Source: Nemophila menziesii
Taxonomy: Eukaryota > Streptophyta > Magnoliopsida > Boraginales > Hydrophyllaceae
Length of the DNA: 64,000 bases
Direction of reading: 5' to 3'
NCBI GenBank assembly: GCA_029959085.1
Contig: JARWIR010000027.1
Coordinates: 2,418,001 to 2,482,000, forward strand
Part shown: piece after piece, positions 44,648 to 56,959 of the stretch
Layout: each line of letters opens with the position of its first letter
Position numbering within the stretch: the first letter of the stretch is position 1
The notes under the pieces: generated by a model
Databases searched by the model: none
Told to the model about the DNA's origin: nothing
Seen by the model: only the letters and a program-made list of their open reading frames with translations
Program-made: the position numbers and the translations under genes

Positions 44648-45341
44648 TTTAATTCTTTATAAAATTTGAGTTCTCGAGTAATTCTTACCGCATCGCTTAA
44701 TTTTGTTTACTTTGGCATGCACCTGGAAGAAGGGGGAGGAAATTAGGAAAATGAAGCTTCAATTAACTCTGCTGAGGCGTGGAGATAATCCTAAAGCCTT
44801 AAATCCCTCAAATTCAATGGGAAAAAGAGACAAGATCTGATAGTCCTGCTCAGATGAATAAGAGATCGACTCAAAATCGGTCTCAATCTAGACCACAACA
44901 AGTAATATCAGCGGAAATTCGAGGAGTTTGTCTCAAGTAACGAGGATAAAAGAACCCGAGGCAAGGGTAGCCACTGCATCAACTTCTTGTTCTACTCCAC
45001 CGGGACCTTCTCGCTCAGCCTCAGTAGCTAATGAAGTAAAAAACAAAGGGAATAAAAAGGAAATTAGGTATTCTTTTTACTCTTTAACACTTTTATGTAT
45101 TTTTTTCTTGATTTCGATAAATGTTTACAGTCCTTTTTTTTCTGTATACAGAGCAGAAAGAACATATCGAGAGAATTGGGATGATAAATAAGAGCTCTTC
45201 ACCTTCGTTAATCCGGTGCCAAACAAGCACTCTTGTGTCTAGTCAACACAAGAGAAAACTGAGAAGTCTTGACCTCTGTCCAACTAATGATCAACTTTTC
45301 GTCACTTGGTCATTTTTAGTTTCGTTAAATGTTTGACTTAG
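44648..45341. other. Host DNA, origin unresolved
   Basis: Holds a plus-strand frame (44928-45191) rich in Ser, Thr, Pro and Arg that runs into an AT-rich stretch after a GTATTC near 45068, possibly a splice donor. No domain is recognised. It could be a decayed exon. Confidence 0.3.
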
Positions 45342-46420
45342 TTTTTTTTTTTTTTTGGACGACGAAGACAGTTCTAAAATTACAATGTACTATTATCCTA
45401 TGCCTAATCGAGAAAACAGTATCCTTAAAGTCTCGGCTGACCCGATGTCCTTCAATGCCCTGTGTCTGGCTTTTTTTGCTAGGGCGTCAGCTCGACCATT
45501 GAAACGCCTCGGGATGTGTTTGAACACCACTGGCCCTACTTCTGATGCTAGCCTGCGAATATGCCTAACCCATGGTCTTAGCCTCCAGCCTGCTGCCGAC
45601 ACTTGCTGAATACCTCGAACTAACTCGAGGTTGTCTGAGAAGATCGTAATCCCCTCACTGTCTACTTGTTTTGCATGTTGTAACGCTAACATAATCGCAT
45701 GAGCCTCTCCTTCTAAGCTTGATTTGCACATAGTAACAGCCTAATGTTCCATCCTCTTTCGTGTATCTTTACAAATCTGCACCACTCCAATTCCAGTTGG
45801 GATGCGAGGCTGCTCATACGAAGTATCACAAGTGTATGCTATCTTTGTCTGAAAAGTAAGGTCACTTGGCTCCGAACTATCATCAACCCTTGTGGGAATT
45901 GGCCGCGGTTGCCTTTGCGTCCATTCTCCTCCGAAACGTTCTCCCATGCTTTTATTCGTCGATCTAATGATATCATCTGTATTAATTTCCTGATTGTCGT
46001 GCCTACTTCTCATTTTTGCCTTCCAAATGTTCCATATAGTCAGTAACACATATGATATGACTATCTCTATTATCCATCGCCCCTTTACAAACGACTCGAT
46101 TATTGCCAACACCCATTCTCCCAAGTCCTCAATCTCCTGTTCAATTTTAACCTTTAATGCCAAACCTGCCCAAACCATCTTTGCAATTCCACATGTAAGT
46201 AATAAGTGTTCCACCGTTTCTTGCCCACACATGCACCATTGATATTCGATTTCCACGTCACAATGCCTATTAACCAGAGTTCTTCCCGTAGGTATTGCGT
46301 TGTTACACGCTTTCCAATTAAAAGTTCTAACTTTCGTAGGTATTAGTTTTTCTTGATACTTACTCTTTTTTTGTCTGTTGGTCAATTCAATTGTAAAAAG
46401 ACACACACATACACATGTCT
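45342..46420 (-). mobile_element. 5'-truncated LINE, 3' fragment with RNase H
   Basis: The 15-base T run at 45342-45356 is the poly(A) tail read from the other strand. Upstream, on the minus strand, lie the zinc-binding domain that follows plant LINE RTs and an RNase H domain. The right boundary is approximate, and no target duplication could be identified. Confidence 0.8.
45393..46406 (-). pseudogene. LINE ORF2 C-terminus: RT zinc-binding region and RNase H
   Basis: The 46406-45741 part has the zf-RVT pattern (FNWKACNNAIPTGRTL; CMCGQETVEHLLLTC). It runs, in the same frame, through a single TAG into 45731-45393, the RNase H-like part (LEGEAHAIMLALQHA; FSDNLELVRGIQQ; FNGRADALAKKA). The RT and endonuclease are missing, as expected for 5' truncation during target-primed reverse transcription. 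Confidence 0.85.
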
Positions 46421-48289
46421 AATGATGTACGTTATCAAACTTATGTATCAATTTCTTCATTATTAAAGCAAATTTCAGTTTTAACCCTAATGTATACATT
46501 TTTAAATTGTAAACTCAAACTCCATGCGAACTTTACTTTTTCTCGAATCTATGTTGTTGTTGGGACTATTATATAACGATTGGTATTATAATGTAATAAA
46601 TTTTGGTAAATGAAGTATAATTTGTAATCATTATATAACGATTTTGAACATCCAGTGACACGACCTCTACCGAACGCCTGGTGTGGTCTAGTACCTCTAA
46701 ATGCAAGTTGTCACCAGTGGCCATGTTATATTAAAAATAAAAGCCAGCGACCAAAAAAGTTTGCACTACCGACTAATTAGTTGTCGTTAGTGGCCTAATA
46801 ATTCTGGTGAGTGCTTATTTGGTTGCTATAAGTGTCACCAAGTTATTGGCGGTCTAAATATCCCAACCCAATTCTAATGCGCATCATTGAAGACCAGTTA
46901 AACAATCTCTAGTGACTGAAATGACGGTCGCTAGCTGATTAATACTTTATAAAATCCAATAACCAATAAAATTCATTTCATCTCTTCGTTTTCTTTTCTT
47001 ATTAATCCGAACATTCTCTGTTTTCTTTATTAATGATAAAATACATTTCATCTCTTCATTTTTTATCGTTTCAATCTGAACTCCCCTTCTCTTTATTCTT
47101 TGCTTCGTAATCTCACTCCACTCTCCCCCCACATCGCAACATCGTCCATATAGTGTTATTCTCACCAAATGAAGACCTAGTTTTTCAGTGTCATTTTTGT
47201 TTTACGCCGTCGTTGTTTATGGCTGAATCCGACGTTGCCAGGGTAATTTCGCCCTCTTGAAACTATTACATAGCCCCTAACTTCCCCAAATTCCAATTTT
47301 CTTTCGTTGGTGGATGATTGTTATGAATGAAAAATATTATGAGGGGTTGTTATAAATATAATAATGGAAAAAGAAAAAAGAGAAAATAAAGAAGAAACAA
47401 AAAATATATATAATAAGAAATATTGTTTATACCCGAATTAACCAAAATACCCTAAAAAATATTAGGATATGAGTAAATAAAAAAACGGACGAAATTTGAT
47501 GTGGGGACTAACCGTGGGAAACTAATATAATTTAAGGACCATTCCTAAAACTTTTAAAATTCGAGGACCAAAGCAAGAAATGTCCTATAGTTCACGTACC
47601 ATTTAGAAAAACTTCTTAATTAAACAACTTTGATTTGACAGGGTGGTTTAAAGAGTCATATTTAGGCTTCGATATAGAACCATGCGAGTTTAAAATTCCA
47701 CATTTGTCATCTCCAGGTCTTTCTATTTTAGCTTAAAACAAAAAAGGTTACATCAGAGCTTTACAAAGAAAAATAATTGCATATTTGACCTAACCACCAT
47801 TAAGCCCTCACTCGTCTAACCATTCTATAATATAAGTCTAACCATTACATAAAAATAACACATACTTCAGTGAAAAACATGCACGATAAAAAGTATACAT
47901 AACAACCTTAAACATCAAAATCCAGTTGGAAATCATTAATAATGTTGTTTCCACATAAGTAGCATGCTAAGACAACAATACGTCGATGAAAAATGATCAT
48001 TAAGGAAGACATATTCAGGCCTCTGATCAAAGGGGAGAAAGTAAATTACCAATCCATCAACTCGAAGTCATATACATTACCTATAGTGAAAACTAAAGTT
48101 ATAATATTATTTATGAAATGGATATTGGTAAGCCTCAGACCAAAAAAAGTATCACGAACCCAAGTGATATATATCTAACAAAATCAAGAAGATCTGAAAG
48201 AAAACACAAACAACCACCACCAGTCAGATGCAAACAATCTCAATATATATCCAACACTTTTTCTCATTCCTTTCCCAAAGAAAAAACTC

Positions 48290-48480
48290 CTTCAACACGC
48301 TGCACATAGTGTGAGATTTGAGTCCCACTTTTATCATTTGTTAATCATAGTAGAATTATGAAGAATATATTTAATACTTGATGTATATGATGATTGTGTC
48401 TAACTATTCAACCTTTATTGTTTCGTTGAGTAGTATAAAGTGATAGAATCAGGCTCTAATATGAAAGAGAATCGGTTCAA
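48290..48480 (-). repeat. Dispersed repeat copy B with SINE-like B box
   Basis: 48358-48463 is the inverse partner of 21441-21546. Immediately to its left is GTGAGATTTGAGTCCCAC, which on the minus strand resembles a pol III B box. The word pair CACATAGTGTGAG / TTAATCATAGTAG recurs at 48545-48605, suggesting two overlapping copies of one family. Confidence 0.55.
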
Positions 48481-48644
48481 ATCAAGTAGCTGTCATCCTT
48501 TTTTCTCCTTACTTTTGTAAATAAAAATATGCATTCCACACCATGCACATAGCGCGAACTAAGAACCCCACTTCCATATGTTGATAATCATAGTAGTATT
48601 ACATCATTCTTTCCTCCTTCCTTGAAGAAACAAATCCATCCAGT

Positions 48645-48740
48645 ATTGTTTGCACAGTGTAAACTTCGATCCCTGGGACCTCCCCTCCCCTTTAAGTTCT
48701 AAAGACATAGCAAAGCTCTGGCCAGTTGAGCTAACCCAAC
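48645..48740 (-). mobile_element. tRNA-related SINE head, minus strand
   Basis: On the minus strand, TTAGCTCAACTGGCCAGAGC is A-box-like, and about 45 bases on comes GGTCCCAGGGATCGAA, B-box-like. The rest of the body may extend to 48850, where a weaker copy of the 21441 repeat lies. Not a functional tRNA: the arms do not pair. Confidence 0.5.
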
Positions 48741-50339
48741 TAGTTAACAAAAAAAGAAAAACAAACATAGTTAGTGTTCAACGTATGATAATTTGATGAC
48801 TGTGTTTAATTATTCAACCTTACTAGTTTGGCTGAGTGGTTTAAAATGGACATATTTATGCTTTGGCCAGAAAGGGCGAGCGTCCAATTTCTACCAGTTC
48901 TTATCCCAGAAAAACTTAATCTTTTCAGAATCATGAACCTAACCTCAAATTCTAACGAATCCCAAATCCTTTACTCGTTACAATGTTTGTATCAAGTGCA
49001 TTTAGGAACATATTGATATACAAAATATCAGTTCCAAGAATAAAATCTGTATAATAATATACAAAATATATACAATTACCAAAGAACAAAGACATAATCT
49101 TCCAACCTAATATCAATAAGACGTCACTGTACAATCATCGGAGCAACAAATCTAAGAAACTAAATAAATTTTGTAAGTCTTAAGAAAATAAATCCTATCC
49201 ATGAGTTTTAATACCTAACCGTTGGATTAATGTGTATTCCAACAAGTAGATAATTTCCACACGGAGCAAGCCTTAAAATCTATCAAAATTTGATAAATTA
49301 GTGGATAATTATATTAAAAAAAATTCAAGTTAGGGTTTTCTTTTTTATTTTTATGGAAATGTATACACACATATATGTAAGAATACATACACAAAGAGCT
49401 CCTCCCACAATTGAACTTGCAATAGATACGGAGGAAAGTCACATCTTCACATTTGGAACAGATGCATAATCATCACGTGCAATTCATGAAGATTTAGGAG
49501 AAGTCCTTTGGTTTCAGGATAGTACTTGAGCCAGGTGTGCATGAGAGTTGTATGTTCATGATTTTGAGTTAATATGAAGAAGTTATTAAATTTACAACTA
49601 TCGTAACTCGAACCAGTCCCTTCCTTTTTAGAAATATAATTGGGTTGACTTAGTCCATCTAAAGGAACGCACAACACCTAAAACGTATTTAGAGCTTTAT
49701 ATATCAACTTTTATCATTAGAATAGAGTACTTAGTGAATTAAATACATATTATTTTCTAGAGAAGAGAGGAAACGCTTGGAGGAGTAGAAGAAAAGAAGT
49801 TGGAGCACTATTGCACCACTTCTACACCATTCCACCTTCATTATTATGGTAAATTGTATTAGCTTCTTATCTTAAACATGATTCTAGTCCTTTTAAGTTT
49901 TATTGTTTTTAGTATGAACTAAATTTAATTAGCATGAGTTTGAAATTATGTATGAACCTTGAATACTCTTTTGATGCTTATGTTATTTATGACCATTAGA
50001 TGTTTAATTGGATTGGGAAATTGTTATTAGTTGTATATGAATTGAATTATTTATCTTTTTATATCCTGATCAAATATAGATTGACCCTAGTATCTTAAAC
50101 TATAACTCTAGCAGGGGGGAAGGGGTGGTGGTAGTGGTTTGGAAACATTTTTTTTTTTGATTAATAGATCAAACTTTTATTAATATAAGCTCATACATCA
50201 AGTCACATTACAACCTTACTAAAAAATAGTCCAACTTAATCTACTGGACCTACTAACTATTACAAAGGAAGCCCATTACATTTAATATTACATTTATAAC
50301 ATTAATAAAAGCAATCGCAACAAATTAGGGCCCAAATAG

Positions 50340-53300
50340 CTAAATGAAATCTATCTTTTCAGCGAGACTTTTAGCTTCTTTACTCTTGTAATTACTCCTT
50401 CCAATTTTCACATGGACAAAACTATAAATTCTCTTCCAAATCTGATCTTCATTTAAACAGTTACCTCCATTATCCCTTTCATTTCTTTCCCACCATATAC
50501 AGTATATATATGTAGTAATAAAGGTCCCAACGATATCAATTAATTCTGTGTTTGATGTAGCTTTAACAATTTTCACCAAATCCACCAAATCTGCAGGTTT
50601 AATATTTATATTGCACAGCACAAGTAATCTTACCAAAATTCGTTTTGTAAAGGAGCAAGTGATAAATAAGTGATTAACATCTTTAATACTCGCGATACAG
50701 AAACGGCATAATGAACTAACTTGTAAACCCTAGCTCATTAATCTGGCTTTAGTTGCTAATCTGTCTTGAAAACACAACCAAGCTATAAAAGCACACCTAG
50801 GTATACAATTCTTAGTCCATACAACTTTCCACCATTCTACTTCACACTTATCCTCTTTAATCTGCGCAAGAGTTTTCTTGAATGAAAATCCTTTTTTTGA
50901 GCTCTCTTTCCACACAATTATATCCTCACCATTAGTGAGTTTAATATTACTAATGTGAGGAAGCAGTTTGCCAACTACAGGAGGGAGTCTCCATCTATTA
51001 CCACCATAGAAAGCTGCAACTGTCTTATTACTATTGATATCATCATTAAGAATCTCAATCTCTAGTATTTCTTGTGGGCTATTACCACTCAACCATTTAT
51101 CCCATATCAAGAAAGTATTTTTTCCATTTTTAACATTATGAGAAATGATTTTGTAAGCAATATATCTTATTTTCAGAATTTGCTTCCGAATCCAAGTGTG
51201 AGCCTGTTTAACATCCAAACTCCAAATGCACTTTCCTTTAATTATATTTTGATGAACCCATAAGCTCCACAAGTTGTGTTTATGCGAGTACATTCTCCAA
51301 AAGGTAGCAATTAGAAACACTTTGTTAATGTCCTCAATATTAGGGATTCCAAGGCCTACATTTTCTTTACTCGAGCATATATTGTTCCATGATACTTTTA
51401 CCCCCATAGCACCATCAAGATTGCCCTTCCATAAAAAACTGTCCATTCTTTGATTTAGTTTATATATAACCTGCTTAGGGAGTAAAAATACCCTACACCA
51501 GAATAATATTCTACTGATGAGGACACATTTAATAAGCTCAACATTCCCTGCATAAGACAGTAGCTTTGATGACCATATACTTATACGACTGCAGATATTC
51601 TCAACTAATTTATTACCATCAGATACTGATAGTTTTTTTGAATTCAGTGGGACCCCAAAGTATCTAACTGTAGTTTGCCTATTTTGATATTCAGAAGTTC
51701 AGAGATACCTTGCATAATTTGTGAACTAGCACCTCCAAAATAAATTTCACTCTTACTATAATTGATTCTAAGCCCAGAGATTCTTGAAAATAAGTCTAGA
51801 GCTTCTTTTACAATTGTAGCTAATTTGATTTCTGCCTTGAGGAAAATTAGTACTTCATCTGCAAAGATGATATGATTTAGTCTGAGCTCTCTACACTTAT
51901 GATGAAAATTGAATTGCTTCTTGTGTACCATATGTTTAAAAAGCCCTGTGAATACCTCCATGCAAATAGCAAATAAGTATGGTTATATGGGGTCTCCTTG
52001 TCTGAGATCCCTTTTACCTTTAAAGTAGCCTGCCAATTCTCCATTAATGTTAATTGAATAGGAAGGGGAACATACACATATTTTCACCCAATTGGTAAAT
52101 TTACTAGGAAAGTTGAAGGCATGTAAGGTGTTGATTAAAAATACCCAGTTTACACTGTCATAAGCCTTCTGTAAATCAAGGTTTATTGTACATTTGGGCT
52201 CAGAATTCTTCTTCTCATAACCCAAAACAATGTCTTGCGCTACAAGACTGTTGTCACTGATTTGTCTTCCACCAATGTATTCAGCTTGATTGATTGAGAT
52301 GATTGAACCGAGCACTTCTTTTAGTTTATTGCTTATAAGCCTAGAAATAGTCTTATATGTGGTATTAACACATGATATAGGCCTAAAATTCTTTAAACCG
52401 GTAGCACTTTTTTCTTTAGGGATCAGTACCAAGTTAGTGGCATTGATCTGAGATAAGATTTTGCCAGATTCTAGGCATTGTCTGATGGCTTTGATGAAAT
52501 CTTCTCCAATAACCTCCCATGAAGCTTTATAGAACCCAGAGTTGAACCCATCAGGCCCAGGGCTCTTATTCTCATTAATGGATAAAAGTGCATCTTTGAT
52601 ATCTTTATCTGAGAATGGGGCTATTAAATACTTTGCTTGTTTGTCAGATATCTCAGCTCCAATAATTCCTTTTATGATAGGAATAGAACAACATTCTTCA
52701 TAACATCTTTAGTACCTAATAAATTTTTATAGAAGTTAATGATCTCTTCTTTAATTAGAGCAGGATCTGTAATAACTTCTCCATCATCTTTAGTAATAGT
52801 TGATATGTTATTTCTTGCAATCCTTCCTTTAATAACTTTATAAAAATATGAAGAGCTACAATCCATATCAGTGGTGAATGTAGCCTTAGCTTTTTGCTTC
52901 AGGATATTATGTTGAACTATAATAGCTTCTTCAAGATTTTTCTCCAAAAAATTTTCTTCACAAAGTGTTTGAGAATCAAACATTCCTTCCATAATATATT
53001 TCTGAACCAAAGTCAGTTGAACTCGTAAGGCTTCAATATTGTCTGAATTTCTCTTAAAATAGGTATTATTGAATTTCTTTAACACTCCTTTCATAGATAT
53101 TTGTTTCATACAGAGTTAAAACATAAAGTTGCCCTGTACTTTCTCTTTCCATACTTGTTGTATAGTATCCATATATTTAGGATGTGATGTCCATATATTG
53201 AAGAACTTAAAGGCAGTTGGACCATGAGCTTTGTTTCCACCTATATTAAGTAGTAGAGGACTGTGATCAGATGTTGAAGGAGGCATAACTGTGACAGTAG

Positions 53301-53933
53301 ATTGAACAGCGTCTAACCACTTTGAATTGATAAAAACCCTGTCAATCTTACTAGCTCTAATTTCAGTTACACTTTCTTTAGTCCATGTGAAATATTTTCC
53401 ATCAAAACTATGTTCAAATAGAGAAGCATCATCAATGCAATCAGCAAACTCCATTGAACCTCTGTATAGAGAATCACAGTTGTATCTGTCTTGTATATTG
53501 AGTATCTCATTGAAGTCTCCCAAAATGCACACCTTATCAGAACCATGATTAGTAGACCATTGAATTATATCTTTCCACAAATTCTTTCTTAAATCCACAT
53601 CATTAAAAGCATACACAACACCAATAAAGTATAGTTCCTTATTAGCAAGTGATATAACTTCAGCAAATATAACTTATGATGTAGACTTAATTACTTTGAC
53701 TTCAACCTGATTCTTGTCCCAAAGTAGCCAAATCCTACCAGAATCATCATAATTTTATTCACACTTTCAAGATATTGAAAATGAGTTTTTATTATCGGGA
53801 GATAGTTTCTATTCTTTACTTTAGTTTCAAGAATCCCAACCACACTCACTTTATTCCTAATTAGAAAATCCTTAACGTCAAGTTGACGAAGAACATTATT
53901 TAGACCTCGGACATTCCATGAAGCTAAATTCAT
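50340..53933 (-). pseudogene. LINE ORF2: endonuclease, reverse transcriptase, zinc-binding end
   Basis: The endonuclease starts MNLASWNVRGLNN at 53933 and continues, after a shift, at 53616 (ILGDFNEI, then TSDHSPLLLNI). RT motifs are AEYIGGRQISDN, LDLQKAYDSVNW and RQGDPI at 52432-51983, then FADEVLIF at 51961-51644, where the second catalytic Asp is Glu. The zinc-binding part is at 51446-50340. Breaks are a frameshift near 53650, a TAA near 53116, frameshifts near 52550 and 51550, a TAA after RQGDPI and a TAG near 50730. The enzyme would nick the target and copy the RNA there; this copy cannot. Confidence 0.9.
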
Positions 53934-54022
53934 AAGTTAGGTGGTCTAGTTATCTCTTCACCTTCACTCTGAGCTATGAATTTGAGCACATCATTATCAA
54001 TTACTTGCTCACTACTCTGCAA

Positions 54023-55177
54023 TTATTTGTAATTGTTGTTACTAACAATAGAGTTATTATCTCTATTGGTCCTTTTATTAGAAGAATTGTCTTCTTTCTC
54101 TTGAGCATTCTTATTCTTCACTATTCTCCATTCCTCATTTCTGGCTTCATCATTAAATGTATCTGAGGACTTATCTTTAGTAACATCCTTAGGTACCCAA
54201 ACTTTCTGACTATTTTTGCATTTATCATCAGAGTGTCCAAATTTGTTACACTTAAGACATATAGTAGGTTTCCAGTCATACTTAACCTCTACAACATGAA
54301 GTTCTTCAGTTCCAACATCTACAAGTACTGTGTCAAGTAGATCTTCTTTAGTGTCAACTTCAATACACACTCTAGCATATCCTAGTCTTGTTTTTGATTC
54401 AGTGATGTAGTCCATTTGAAGAGGAACACCAACACCACTAGCCACATAACTTAGACCTCTTTGAGTCCATAGATTCATGTGAACATTAATTAGCCTAGCC
54501 CAAATAGGAATTTTAGTGACATAAATCTTCTCAAACTGAGTATCAGAAGACCAAGGTCTAAGAAGAAGAGGTTTGCCGTTTATATGCCATAGTCGCTCCA
54601 TAGCTTTACTGTAAAATTGTTGATTCTCAAATTTAAACACGTATACACCTCTAGCACTCGATTTCACCTCAACTTTTCCCAAATTCTTCCAGTGAAATCT
54701 TACAAAGTTAGTAACAGCATAAAACGGCGGAGGGTTGTCCAAAAACTGACCAATAAGAAAATTTCTCCATAATTCATCTCCTTATTCAAACACATCCTTA
54801 GGGGGTTTCACAATTTTCTGACCTGTAAGCTTAGTGGGTGAGTGAAACTCAAGTTTGAAAGCTTTGTCGACTCCTTTCTTGAACAGATTTGACAAAATTA
54901 CATGTCTATCAGCTTTTTCGTTTGGATCGGGAGAAGGTGCGCTTACTACAGCGTTAGGAGTTGAAATCGGAGTACTAATCGGAGTGATTAGCTCGTCATT
55001 CTTCGATTGTACCTCGATACTCTTATCTTTGCTGTTGGCATTGCTACTCTCACCTTCTTCACGAACAACAACATTAGGAGAGAAAATCTCTCTTGTCATG
55101 TTGCTGTAGCGTGTTTTGGGTCTCAGATTCAAACTGCCAGGTTGATTAACTTTGGTTGATTTTAGCATTTCAGTCAT
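54023..55177 (-). pseudogene. LINE ORF1: DUF4283 and zinc-knuckle protein, one stop
   Basis: It starts at the ATG at 55177 with a low-complexity Ser/Thr/Pro-rich N-terminus. A single in-frame TAA near 54780 is followed by the DUF4283 region (FYAVTNFVRFHWKNLGKVEV; VYVFKFENQQFYSKAMERLW) and the CCHC knuckle CLKCNKFGHSDDKC, then an Asn/Lys-rich tail. This is the plant L1 nucleic-acid-binding ORF1. Confidence 0.88.
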
Positions 55178-55287
55178 TTTTTAGAGTAATGAACACTGGG
55201 TAAGGTTAAGGTGAGTGGTAGGATGATTTTAGCGGTGGTGGTTTGGGAACATAATTAATTCATTTACGTCTGGTGTGCGTTAGTGAT

Positions 55288-56836
55288 TGATGTCTCCCTA
55301 TTTGTCATGAATTAATCCTACTTGGAGACATCATTTTAGTTGTATTTATTAGTTTATAGGTAGATTTAACTTGATTTAGTGCACTTTCCTATTTTGTGTC
55401 TTGAATTGATTATTTATTATTTTTAGAGCATATTGGGTTTAATTATTTATTTCGTGTGAAGCTTTAGAGATATATGGTAATTAATTAGAGTCCAAGTTGG
55501 TTTCAAGAGCTAAAGGAAAGAGGATAAACATGGAAATTGAAGATAAGGAAAGAAAAGCTAAAATTATGGAAAGGGAAAAGCTGCCATAAATCTTAATTTC
55601 ACCACCACGATCACAAATCAGATCATATCTCATAATCGGTGAGGTATTTGGAAGAACGGTCAAGAGAAAAGTTAAAGGTCTTTCCGAGACGATGAATTTC
55701 GACTACTCATACGCGTCAAACGGATAAGAATTTAAGTTGTTAGGACCAAAACAAAAACAGGGTTGATTCCATGTTTTTGTGCTACGAATTTGAGTTGGGC
55801 TAGGAGTCCAATACTTACTTTTTCCTTCAAAAAACATATTAGGTCTTCCTATACACTATAAATACAACCTCTTAACATAGAAAATCATCCTTGGCAAAAC
55901 CGTAAGCCAAGAGGAAGCTGCAACACAAGAGAAGAAGTCTGGAAGGAGCTGAACACCATATTATGTCTTCTTCTACCTTTAAATTTGTAATTTCTTTCTT
56001 TCTTTTCTCTAGTATGAACTAATTTACTTTTAGCTTGAGATTTAGCATTTATGTATGAACCCTAGTTTTTCTATTTGATTTGGGATACTACGGTATTTAA
56101 TTGGAATTTATGTTTTATGTTCTGTTTATGTGTTTTGATTTATTGTCTGTTTTCCTTGCGGTGCGCAACGTATAGGATTACCTTAATAGTAGTTAGATGA
56201 TCACCTTAGGTGGGTGTTTAACTATTGAAACACCACATAATGTCTAGAACAAGGTTTAGACTTGACAAATCAACCTAACTAGATAATCATTAGGGTATGT
56301 TTTCACCACTATCATCATGGTTGGAATTGAATTGCTTATGGCCTTGGTGGTGCTTGATTACCCTAGGTTTAGGCTGCCTCATGATGTGTCTGTAGCCCCC
56401 TTAGTCTCTCTCAAGGTCTAAGGTATGTGAATTTAGAATCCTAATTATTTCATAATACATAATTCACACTTAAACGATAGAATAACCAAAACTATTGGGG
56501 ATTACTGGCTATTATCTCGAGCTAAACTCTCATACTACTTGCTTCTCTCTTTTATTTAATTTTCTGTCTTTTACTTTCTTAGTTTAATTTTCGAGTTTTC
56601 AAAGCAAACCAAAATCTCTTTTCTTTTATTTTCTTGCGTATTATTTGTTCAAGCTTTTTAATATCTGCACTTGAATATTTGCATAAGTTCTTCTTAACCT
56701 TCGTAGTCTCTAAGGAACGAATTCTACGTATTCATTAAAACTTGCATACGTCTCGTATAATTGTAGAACCGTGCTAGCCTAGGGTGTTTATTTGCACTTA
56801 TTTATCTATTATTTTATAACACCTTAGGCGGCACCA
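55288..56836 (+). repeat. 5' LTR of the plus-strand gypsy element
   Basis: Starts TGATGTCTCC and ends GCACCA before AGTTTT and the primer site. Related to but clearly diverged from the LTRs at 33380, 43175 and 59212. TATAAATA at 55857-55864. Confidence 0.88.
55857..55864 (+). promoter_or_regulatory. TATA box in the gypsy LTR
   Basis: TATAAATA in CACTATAAATACA context, shared by all four gypsy LTRs in the window. Confidence 0.6.
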
Positions 56837-56842
56837 AGTTTT

Positions 56843-56860
56843 TGGCGCCGCTGTCGGGGA
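56843..56860 (+). promoter_or_regulatory. Primer-binding site (tRNA-Asp type)
   Basis: TGGCGCCGCTGTCGGGGA, after the AGTTTT spacer. Confidence 0.85.
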
Positions 56861-56959
56861 CTACATCGTGAGTCCTTGTGCATATATCTAGTGCTTTTAT
56901 TTCAGTTAGTTTTATTTTACGCTTTTGTCTTTTAGTTTTTGTTTTACAGATTTTAACAG

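Larger units (their letters stand above)
46421..50129. other. Intergenic DNA with decayed repeats
   Basis: No gene that I can support. It includes a stretch at 46640-46930 with alternating GTCGTTAGTGG / CACTACCGACTAA-like words, a stretch at 47510-47610 with GGACC-phrases resembling decayed transposon ends, and a SINE-like cluster at 48290-48850. Short frames at 47993-48309 and 48828-49016 look like chance. Confidence 0.5.
50149..55233 (-). mobile_element. L1-type LINE, nearly full length, inactive
   Basis: Flanked by 19-base repeats (50130-50148 and 55234-55252, 17 of 19 identical, ending GGTTTGGAAACAT and GGTTTGGGAACAT). The T run at 50149-50158 is the poly(A) tail. ORF1 and ORF2 lie in order on the minus strand, and ORF1 begins 56 bases inside the right end, so little or nothing is missing at the 5' end. 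Several frameshifts and stops inactivate it. Confidence 0.92.

Noticed and set aside
48645..48740. A functional tRNA gene on the minus strand
   Set aside because: A- and B-box-like words exist, but the acceptor and anticodon arms do not pair; a SINE head fits better.
46947..49677. Small ORFs of 60-76 residues
   Set aside because: No ATG context, domain or neighbour supports them; expected by chance in AT-rich DNA.
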